Source: Bacteroidales bacterium (lineage in GTDB: Bacteria > Bacteroidota > Bacteroidia > Bacteroidales > Muribaculaceae). From it: a stretch of 42,440 nt of DNA. The notes beneath the pieces were generated by a model. The model was not told where the DNA came from and searched no databases. It saw only the letters and a program-made list of their open reading frames with translations. Every line of letters begins with the position of its first letter. Position 1 is the stretch's first letter. The stretch lies in assembly GCA_004557385.1 (NCBI GenBank), contig SFEA01000019.1:1-42440 (forward strand), given 5' to 3'. Below, one piece after another: positions 9,301-15,131 of this stretch. The translations under genes were made by a program, and so were the position numbers.

Positions 9301-9799
9301 GCATTTTGCCGTGAAGGTGGAAAAAGACCAGCCCAAGCAAATCACCTGCCGCGGCGGCATCCGCCTCGAAAACAAGCGCCTCGACGGACAGGCGAACAGC
9401 GAACTCTATGCTCCGCGCAACATCAGCAAGCTGAAGTACTGCTATTCGATGCTCTCAACCGACGAATTGACCTTCGGCGAACTGAATAATGCAGAAATTC
9501 GTGCAACAATTGTCGATAAAGTGGTGATGTTTAACCATTTCTTTGTATCTTTGCTCTCGCCAGACATTTGCGACGAGTTCGGAATCGACAAAAAGGTGCA
9601 AGAGATTTTTGCCAAGGTGGTTAACGACGACGTTGCCAACTATCTCACCGCCGGCATCAATAGCTACCTCTCAGGCCGCTATGGCGACGCCGACACCGTG
9701 GAGGATGTGCCTTTCTTCTATCCGGTGATTGGCATCATCCGGCACAACCTGCTCACCAACCTCTGTCACGAGGTGATTAGCAAATATGGCATTAATTAA
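6368..9799 (+). CDS. Large protein with C-terminal actin/Hsp70-like ATPase domain
   Basis: An 1143-residue cytoplasmic protein, the largest in the window. The first 580 residues match no family I know; they look mixed alpha/beta and hold no membrane helix. The second half is an actin/Hsp70/MreB-type ATPase: phosphate-1 loop AVDFGTTNSHVEY (Asp587), an upstream-of-cleft strand VVYFYPVAMGGADRRRL, phosphate-2 loop SIDIGGGTSDVVVY (Asp788 to Asp795), and an adenosine-type motif VYFSGTGSKIL (Phe943). About 200 residues follow. All canonical ATPase motifs are intact, so the enzyme should bind and hydrolyse ATP. It sits directly after the tubulin-like gene (28-base gap) and before a coiled-coil membrane protein. 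A partner or cargo role of the novel N-terminal half, controlled by the ATPase, is inference. Confidence 0.8.
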   Translation: MSNILSYSNKTTKTSVEDWVPVEPYTDDDIRAIRDPNGGLSECPRTAIPSPFAQLDLVKNAFDSLASTRLRSSLMNERLVSDALDVAQLFFSYETHKDYLRIVRWNRTEQLEVLKNSPEHRLYGETLQLFLDSDTVYNFDIFTDWYILLYDNVAIGGTSPASLTMSAPGLSNIESIKVEQGVSLFSTIRHLWQRDADFVYYLFLLFNAFPVLRERMGSVYAYMLVCLDNIRQSCPELYQRIIAALPNPSALMRENALSVKQRLECSFNAFTGDHTVSVIGAQFYRKRAINILANVADSDFVIMPSRQQPEGDKLPLVLRGNFNGQIDQYRYVDKIWDSATEVWAGNTPIDERMLPDTAVRYPFLTTSDLLTDSIVQLSGEIDSCHFFDGNVVNTGGLAKKGYLLPLTSTFFKYFNALDLTKRILGHNMLDIEENTDGSVKVSLRIPVKKKFIELSRTYLPISDASWQFDERRGTGRIVAHRVMSAAVFPFVRTNHRDNYTIQQFTQMRDGKCHLRFLADGMNQAGITVVEGTRTDNAFCQTAYYDVDGSFDFIEVTLNCELGSFTAVAVPLWQPYVPSSKQLIFAVDFGTTNSHVEYAERGRDSQPLDFSQSNEQTLVATLLKPDALDSAETLQNVEFLPRTIGQTYGFPLRSALSTNQNSAGNALFRDVNIPFMYERKYFQGYSVHTGLKWNGDTTLSQEFLREIMLLIKAKALLERADLATTEVVYFYPVAMGGADRRRLNDVWTMLYNTYIGGDECNLRVYPESIAPAFYYTGAQVAGSSYVSIDIGGGTSDVVVYQPTADGMRTEPSIISSFRFAGDAVFGDGFASNDADNNPLLAHYTSYFTKLIEKNSDLAYINSILLDLMKGKRSEDINAFLFSIENVEELHTRREIDRKLFSYNSLLRNDEHRRLVFMYFYAAIIYYIANMMKSRNQIMPKQVYFSGTGSKILNIIGSISQIEELTRIIIERVWETTYTEHFAVKVEKDQPKQITCRGGIRLENKRLDGQANSELYAPRNISKLKYCYSMLSTDELTFGELNNAEIRATIVDKVVMFNHFFVSLLSPDICDEFGIDKKVQEIFAKVVNDDVANYLTAGINSYLSGRYGDADTVEDVPFFYPVIGIIRHNLLTNLCHEVISKYGIN

Positions 9800-9865
9800 T
9801 GCGCCGCTTGGCGAAAAAAGCAAATTGATAATTTTTTTTCGGAAAACAAAACAAAATTGAAGGTT

Positions 9866-10999
9866 ATGAAACGCATTCTGTCAGTGATTACCACCCTTAT
9901 GCTGGGCATTACAATGGCAACAGCCATGTTTGCCCAAACCAATGCCTCAGACAAACCCCTGACGCCAAATCAATGGAAACGAGGAATCGCCATCCTTGCA
10001 CAGAATGCCGCTCTCGACGGGCGCTACGGCCACCCCGAAAGCGAGTTCCCAACCGACTACTCGCTCGACGACCTCAACAAAGTGTATAAAAACTCGAAGT
10101 GGAAAGCTGTATATGCCGCGCTCAAGGACAAAGAAGCTTCGCCGAGCACCATGCAAGCCCTCAAGGACATTGCAAAAGAATACACCCAGCCCAACGGCGT
10201 GGAGCGAAAGCTCAACGACTACATAGCCTCTCACCCCGAAAAACAAGTCCCGGAATCGCCCGCTGCCACAGTCAACCAGCCACAACCCGAAGCCAACCAG
10301 CCACAAGCCGAGCAAGCCGACACCGATGCCGCCCAGCCCGACTCAATCATGGTGATTAACGCTTCGGCCGACAGCAACAAAGCCACCACAGGCAGCGGCG
10401 TGGGAATGGTTATCGACATCATCCTATTCATCATCGCCGCCCTGGCTCTTTATCTGGCTTGGCTTGCCAAACGCGAAAACGCCGAGCTCAAAAAGGAACT
10501 CGACTACAAAACCAACAAAATGGCTTCGCAATTCGAGAAATTCTCGAAAAACATCACCACCGACCTCAACCGCGTCACCTACAAGGTGAACAAGCGCCGC
10601 ACCAACGACAGCGAAGGCACAATATCGTTCAACGACGCCCCCGATGGCGCACCGGTTGCCGACGAACCCGTGGTGGAGCCCCAAAAACTATTCCTCTCAA
10701 AACCCGACGCCAACGACTATTTCATTCACGCCACCGACGAGATTGAAGTGGGCAACTCAATCTACGAGCTTTGCACATTCGACGGCATAACCGGAACCTA
10801 TCGCGTTATCGACAGCCCCGACGTGCACCACTTTGCGCTGATGATGCCCACCGAAAACCTGGTGCGCGCCTGCACCGGCAACGGCATACAGCTCTCTAAC
10901 GGCAAAACACGCATCATCACCGACCGCGACGGCACCGCACGCTGCGAAAACGGTCGCTGGCACGTTGCCGTAAAAGCAATCATCCACTACGAAGCATAA
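9866..10999 (+). CDS. Signal-peptide, single-pass coiled-coil membrane protein in the operon
   Basis: A 377-residue protein starting at ATG 9866 (a TTG at 9857 is in frame but less likely). It has an N-terminal signal-like helix ending near MFAQ, a periplasmic segment of about 100 residues, a Pro/Gln/Glu-rich linker, a transmembrane helix near residues 181-203, a charged coiled coil (about 204-245) and a C-terminal beta-rich domain of about 120 residues that should be cytoplasmic. I recognise no enzyme motif. The topology suits a link between the envelope and the cytoplasmic NTPases encoded just before it. It begins 66 bases after the actin-like gene and ends 21 bases before the zinc-ribbon gene. 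Confidence 0.75.
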   Translation: MKRILSVITTLMLGITMATAMFAQTNASDKPLTPNQWKRGIAILAQNAALDGRYGHPESEFPTDYSLDDLNKVYKNSKWKAVYAALKDKEASPSTMQALKDIAKEYTQPNGVERKLNDYIASHPEKQVPESPAATVNQPQPEANQPQAEQADTDAAQPDSIMVINASADSNKATTGSGVGMVIDIILFIIAALALYLAWLAKRENAELKKELDYKTNKMASQFEKFSKNITTDLNRVTYKVNKRRTNDSEGTISFNDAPDGAPVADEPVVEPQKLFLSKPDANDYFIHATDEIEVGNSIYELCTFDGITGTYRVIDSPDVHHFALMMPTENLVRACTGNGIQLSNGKTRIITDRDGTARCENGRWHVAVKAIIHYEA

Positions 11000-11020
11000 C
11001 CCACCATACACAAAAAAACA

Positions 11021-11524
11021 ATGAAATATAAATGCCCACAATGCCAAAAAGAAATTGAACTCTCCGACGACGAGCTGCTCAGCCAAGGCAACCTGATTGT
11101 TTGCCCCGCCTGCCTATCGGAATTCGTGGGCGACCCAACAAAGCCACACGCCAGCGCTGGCGGCGACACCCGGCAATACGTCTACTCCACACCCGAGCCC
11201 CCGCAGCAAAGCACCGTGAACTACTGTCGTTTTTGCGGCGCACAGCTCAACGGTGTATGCAACTTCTGCCCCGTGTGCGGAAACCGCCTCAACACCAACG
11301 CTGCACCACAACAAAACAACCCAACGCCCGCCATACAACAAACCTACAACGCACCCAAGCAACCCGCTGCCGCCTACAGGCCACCGCAGGTGCCATATAT
11401 GCCCAGCTACCGCCACGCCGATTTCGGGCAAAACAAAAAGCCCGACAAGCGCAAAAAAGCACCCGTGCTCGCCTATCTGCTCATTGTGTTGCTGGTGATT
11501 CTGCTCATCTACATCCTTCACTAA
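11021..11524 (+). CDS. Double zinc-ribbon, tail-anchored membrane protein
   Basis: A 167-residue protein. Residues 5-31 form a CPxC...CPxC zinc ribbon (Cys5, Cys8, Cys28, Cys31), and residues 69-86 form a second compact ribbon (Cys69, Cys72, Cys83, Cys86, with an extra Cys80). A Pro/Gln/Ala-rich linker of about 55 residues follows, then a basic patch and one transmembrane helix at the extreme C-terminus (about 147-166). There is no signal peptide, so the zinc ribbons should face the cytoplasm. It is the last gene of the operon, 21 bases after the coiled-coil protein, with no similar gene following. It may be an adaptor that recruits one of the NTPases to the membrane; this is inference. Confidence 0.8.
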   Translation: MKYKCPQCQKEIELSDDELLSQGNLIVCPACLSEFVGDPTKPHASAGGDTRQYVYSTPEPPQQSTVNYCRFCGAQLNGVCNFCPVCGNRLNTNAAPQQNNPTPAIQQTYNAPKQPAAAYRPPQVPYMPSYRHADFGQNKKPDKRKKAPVLAYLLIVLLVILLIYILH

Positions 11525-11591
11525 CCTCCACACACCCTTTGCAACCCCACAACACATTTAACGAAAATTGTTGCGTTTTTTTGAACTATTG

Positions 11592-11622
11592 TTGGGCATA
11601 TCACGTTTTATTATTATATTAG
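11592..11622 (+). promoter_or_regulatory. Probable promoter of manC
   Basis: TTG at 11592-11594 and TATATTAG at 11615-11622 are separated by 20 bases, the spacing expected for Bacteroidetes -33 and -7 elements; the -7 box has one or two mismatches. The surrounding 100 bases are AT-rich and non-coding. It marks manC as a unit separate from the preceding operon. Confidence 0.5.
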
Positions 11623-11652
11623 CAAATAATTTAACAACAAACCTGAATACAC

Positions 11653-12729
11653 ATGAACAATAGATATTGCGTGATAATGTGCGGAGGTGTAGGAAGCCGT
11701 TTCTGGCCGTACAGCCGAACCGACCTGCCCAAACAATTCATCGATTTCTTTGGAACCGGACGCTCACTGCTGCAAATGAGTTACGACCGCATCCAAGGCA
11801 TTGTCCCAAAAGAAAACATTCTGCTTGTAACCAACAGGCGATACGCCAAACTCATACACGAACAGCTGCCCGACGTGAGCGACGACCAAATTCTCTACGA
11901 ACCGGCTCGCCGCAACACCGCTCCATGCATCGCATGGGCAGCCTATCACATCAACGCTAAGAACCCTAACGCAAAGATAATGGTGGCGCCAAGCGACCAC
12001 CTAATCCTCAAAGAAGACGAATATCGCCGATGCATTTTGCGCGGATTCGACTTCATTGAAAACCGCGACGTACTGCTCACCCTCGGCATCGAGCCTAACC
12101 GCCCCGAAACCGGCTACGGCTACATTCAGGTGGGCGACGAATGTGAAGGCACAGTGAAAAAAGTGAAAACATTCACCGAAAAACCCGACCTCGAACTCGC
12201 CAAAGTGTTCATCTCAACCGGCGAATTCATGTGGAACTCGGGAATGTTCCTATGGCCGGTGAAAAGCATTCTCGCCGCTATGCGCCAGCACGCAAGCGTC
12301 ATCACCGACATATTCGAAACCGACATCTCGGCTTTCGCAACCGACCGCGAAAACGAATACATCGAATCGGTGTTCCCCTCCTGCCCTAACATCTCCATCG
12401 ACTTTGCCGTGATGGAAAAAGCGCCTAACGTGTATGTTGAATGTGTTGAATTCGGTTGGAGCGACCTCGGCACCTGGGGCGCACTCTACGACAACTCGCT
12501 CAAAAACAGCGAAGGCAACGTCACCCAAAAATGCAAAGCCCTGCTCTTCAACAGCACCGACAACATCATTGCCATGAAGAGCGACAAACTGGTGGTGGCA
12601 TCAGGTCTGCACGACTACATCGTTGCCGACGCCGACGACGTGCTGCTCATCGTCCCCAAAGCCGAAGAGCAAAAAATACGCCTCTACGTGAACGAAGTGA
12701 AACTCAACTACGGCGACGAATATCTCTGA
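11653..12729 (+). CDS. manC: Mannose-1-phosphate guanylyltransferase
   Basis: A 358-residue cytoplasmic enzyme that makes GDP-mannose from mannose-1-phosphate and GTP, the donor for mannose and fucose units in surface glycans and glycoproteins. It has the nucleotidyltransferase signature CGGVGSRFWPYSRTDLPKQF near the N-terminus, the APSDHLI metal-binding segment, the ETGYGYIQVG stretch, the sugar-phosphate lysine motif FTEKPDL, and WNSGMFLW. It is the single-domain form without the phosphomannose isomerase fusion. It is transcribed alone from its own promoter; the acyltransferase that follows after 92 bases differs strongly in base composition. Confidence 0.93.
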   Translation: MNNRYCVIMCGGVGSRFWPYSRTDLPKQFIDFFGTGRSLLQMSYDRIQGIVPKENILLVTNRRYAKLIHEQLPDVSDDQILYEPARRNTAPCIAWAAYHINAKNPNAKIMVAPSDHLILKEDEYRRCILRGFDFIENRDVLLTLGIEPNRPETGYGYIQVGDECEGTVKKVKTFTEKPDLELAKVFISTGEFMWNSGMFLWPVKSILAAMRQHASVITDIFETDISAFATDRENEYIESVFPSCPNISIDFAVMEKAPNVYVECVEFGWSDLGTWGALYDNSLKNSEGNVTQKCKALLFNSTDNIIAMKSDKLVVASGLHDYIVADADDVLLIVPKAEEQKIRLYVNEVKLNYGDEYL

Positions 12730-12821
12730 ACGGAATAATCCTCAACGAATATAATATAGTTGTTTCAGTGTTATCTTAATCCTATCATATCACTTGTTCT
12801 CAATAGAAATAAGATAAAATA

Positions 12822-13823
12822 ATGTCAAAGGACTTGTCCAACAAAAGGCTTCTATGGATTGACATTCTTAGAGGCCTTACTATTATGCTTGTTGTAATGT
12901 GGCATGTTAATCTTGTTGATTTATCAACAGGATTGAATCACCCATTTTGCAAAGATGTTTCAAGTCTCTTTACACCGTTTCGCATACCTCTGTTTATGTT
13001 CATATCCGGAGGGGTACTCTATATTGGCAGGATTTCACGCAACTGGGATTGTAAAAAACTCTATTTTGACAAAGCAAAAAGGCTGTTGCTGCCACTTATG
13101 TGCTTCGTTGTCATTTACGTTGCCATCAAATGCCTGTTTATCCCTTTCGTAAAGACACCTTTTCAGCTTTCAATAGCAGAATTCTTTAGGTCATTTGTCT
13201 ATTTTCAAAAGGGTAACCCGGCAGCACACCTATGGTTTTTGGCGCTGTTATTTCTATTAATGCTATTTTACCCGGCATATAAGATTGTTTGCAGAAATAA
13301 TTATTTATTAAACCTGATGCTTGTAATAAGCCTCTTACTAAATATCTTCTTTAAGGGTGGCTTTTCCCCGATATTCTGCTTAAATTATCTTCCAAACTAC
13401 TTTATATTCTTTTTTTGTGGAATATATTGTTTTCGGTATCAATTATTCCTCTATCTTGAGAAACCCTCTGCCACACTTATTTGCATAGCATTTTACGCCC
13501 TATCCTTTTATGTTGGAATAGAGCTTATCACTCAACTTTGTGGCGTTGCAATGATGGTGTCTATTGGCATAAACATATCAAAATATATCCCCGGATTATT
13601 TAGTAGTTTCAGAGGTTATTCTTATCAAATATATCTTATGTCGATGATGTTCCAAGGAATAGTGGAACTGATATTATGGAAGAAACTTTTCTATAATGAG
13701 TCTCTTTTCTATTTCTTCTATATTCTCAATGTTCTCGCAGGGGTATATCTGCCTGTTCTTGTTGCAAAATGGGTAGAGAAATGCAACTATTCTTATGTTA
13801 GAATTTGTTTTGGATTAAAGTAA
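12822..13823 (+). CDS. Acyltransferase-3 family membrane protein, AT-rich
   Basis: A 333-residue integral membrane protein of the acyltransferase-3 family, which moves acetyl or other acyl groups onto envelope polysaccharides. It begins with the family hallmark RLLWIDILRGLTIMLVVMWHVN, containing the catalytic-type His, followed by PFRIPLFMFISG and about ten hydrophobic helices. Base composition is much more AT-rich than both flanks, and codon use favours A/T third positions, unlike manC. It lies between manC and a tRNA-Pro gene and ends in an AT-rich hairpin. These traits suggest acquisition by transfer. The acceptor glycan is unknown. Confidence 0.85.
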   Translation: MSKDLSNKRLLWIDILRGLTIMLVVMWHVNLVDLSTGLNHPFCKDVSSLFTPFRIPLFMFISGGVLYIGRISRNWDCKKLYFDKAKRLLLPLMCFVVIYVAIKCLFIPFVKTPFQLSIAEFFRSFVYFQKGNPAAHLWFLALLFLLMLFYPAYKIVCRNNYLLNLMLVISLLLNIFFKGGFSPIFCLNYLPNYFIFFFCGIYCFRYQLFLYLEKPSATLICIAFYALSFYVGIELITQLCGVAMMVSIGINISKYIPGLFSSFRGYSYQIYLMSMMFQGIVELILWKKLFYNESLFYFFYILNVLAGVYLPVLVAKWVEKCNYSYVRICFGLK

Positions 13824-13838
13824 TTATTAAAACAAAAA

Positions 13839-13876
13839 AATAATTGCAATTATCAAGAAAGACAATTGCAATTATT
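13839..13876. terminator. AT-rich 13-bp hairpin between the acyltransferase and tRNA-Pro
   Basis: Arms 13839-13851 and 13864-13876 are perfect inverted repeats (aataattgcaatt) around a 12-base loop. An A-run precedes the left arm and T-rich sequence follows the right, so it can end transcription from both the plus-strand acyltransferase and the minus-strand tRNA. Confidence 0.6.
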
Positions 13877-13882
13877 ATTCTG

Positions 13883-13955
13883 TCGGGGTGAGAAGACTCG
13901 AACTTCCGACCTCTACGTCCCGAACGTAGCGCGCTGCCAACTGTGCTACACCCCG
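13883..13955 (-). tRNA. tRNA-Pro (anticodon CGG)
   Basis: Read on the minus strand this gives a 73-nt cloverleaf. The acceptor stem CGGGGTG pairs with CACCCCG and is followed by discriminator A. The anticodon stem CTACG/CGTAG holds loop TTCGGGA, so the anticodon is CGG (proline). The T arm is GGAAG-TTCGAGT-CTTCT (one imperfect pair). The CCA end is not encoded. A TATATTTG box lies on the minus strand at 13978-13985, 22 bases upstream. Confidence 0.93.
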
Positions 13956-13977
13956 CCGAAATTTTCATTTCCGACTG

Positions 13978-13985
13978 CAAATATA
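13978..13985 (-). promoter_or_regulatory. -7 box of the tRNA-Pro promoter
   Basis: TATATTTG on the minus strand, an exact match to TAnnTTTG, lies 22 bases before the tRNA 5' end and just past the stop of the upstream acyltransferase gene. No -33 TTG is seen at standard spacing. Confidence 0.5.
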
Positions 13986-13995
13986 CAACTTTTTT

Positions 13996-15042
13996 TCAAT
14001 CCGTGAAAGAAATTTTTATTTTGCCTTTTTCATTAAGCCTAATTAAGTCCTTCTGCGCCGTGAAATGCGGCATATATCGCGTCAAAAGCCATATCAATGC
14101 CGGCGCAGTGGCAAACACTATGGCTACATGCGCATAACCGTCGTGTATATGAAGCGTGGTTTCCGAAAATTTAATTACAATTATGTGCGTAACCAGCACC
14201 ACCAACGAATACCTTCCCACATACGACATATAGGGCACTCGCTTTAGCATATATCCAACGAAATAAACCACATAGATGCCCGACAGTTGAACCAACCACA
14301 GCTTAATATAATTGCGAGGGAAATAGCCGCCAAAGTGCCACACAGGACCATCTACCATAAAATACCACACCACCAGGGCAACAGGCAACATCAGCCACAT
14401 ATACAGCGGTTTGTGAGGGCACAGAATCTTGTCGCGAAACAAATATGCGGCATAATAGAGCGGCAACAGAATCAGTGCCTGAATCAGGCATATCTTATAC
14501 AGGAAACAAATCCTGTCGGGCGAGACATCTTCGGGGCAGCTATCCCACAAATAGTTGTTATACAAAAACGCCACAAACGATACTGCCGTCACCACACCGA
14601 GCCGAACCAGCTTTGGGTGTTTTTTGAGCAAACACTCTGCACCGTAGCCAAGCAACGCCAACACAAAAAGCAGCACAAGAAACCATAGTGGAGTGTTGAG
14701 ACTGCCGATGTCGGCTTTGGTGAGAAATTGGTAGACAATGCTTTTCAGCATGCCTATGCTGAAGTATTCGTTTGTGAATGGCAGCAACATCACAAACACC
14801 AACTTAAATGTGATATATGGCACCATCAGTTTGCTCAACTTCTTCACCAGCAGCTGCTTGAACGAGCCGCCATACGTTGAGAAAAACAAACCGGACATAA
14901 ACACAAACAATGGCATTCGTGCAAATGCCAACATGTGTCTCAAGTGCTCAGGAAGCGAAAGACTGCAATGTCCAATAACCACCAGCAATATCACAATTCC
15001 CTTCATCAGGTCGATATACTCGATGCGCTGTTTCTCTGCCAT
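13996..15042 (-). CDS. Acyltransferase-3 family membrane protein
   Basis: A 348-residue multi-pass membrane protein with the acyltransferase-3 signature RIEYIDLMKGIVILLVVIGH near the N-terminus and MPLFVFMSGLFFS next, then about nine more helices. The ATG at 15042 (MAEKQRIE) is preferred to the upstream in-frame start at 15069. It lies 89 bases downstream of the PorZ-like gene on the same strand with no clear promoter between, so the two may be co-transcribed. Base composition is closer to the genome norm than that of the plus-strand acyltransferase at 12822. The likely role is O-acylation of a cell-surface polysaccharide; the substrate is unknown. Confidence 0.85.
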   Translation of the reverse strand: MAEKQRIEYIDLMKGIVILLVVIGHCSLSLPEHLRHMLAFARMPLFVFMSGLFFSTYGGSFKQLLVKKLSKLMVPYITFKLVFVMLLPFTNEYFSIGMLKSIVYQFLTKADIGSLNTPLWFLVLLFVLALLGYGAECLLKKHPKLVRLGVVTAVSFVAFLYNNYLWDSCPEDVSPDRICFLYKICLIQALILLPLYYAAYLFRDKILCPHKPLYMWLMLPVALVVWYFMVDGPVWHFGGYFPRNYIKLWLVQLSGIYVVYFVGYMLKRVPYMSYVGRYSLVVLVTHIIVIKFSETTLHIHDGYAHVAIVFATAPALIWLLTRYMPHFTAQKDLIRLNEKGKIKISFTD

Positions 15043-15131
15043 AATGCTCAAAAATGACGCAACAAACACATTTGGGACCGCAAAGAAACAGTAGCGCCGG
15101 CAAATGTGTTTGTTGCTCTGTAAAGAATTAG

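Noticed and set aside
6368..9799. DnaK or MreB housekeeping protein
   Set aside because: Large unrelated N-terminal half, no substrate-binding domain of DnaK, and no mreCD or grpE neighbours.
13883..13955. Integrated element at tRNA-Pro
   Set aside because: No integrase gene and no second copy of the tRNA 3' end between 12730 and 13880; only composition supports it, so it is kept as a modest finding.
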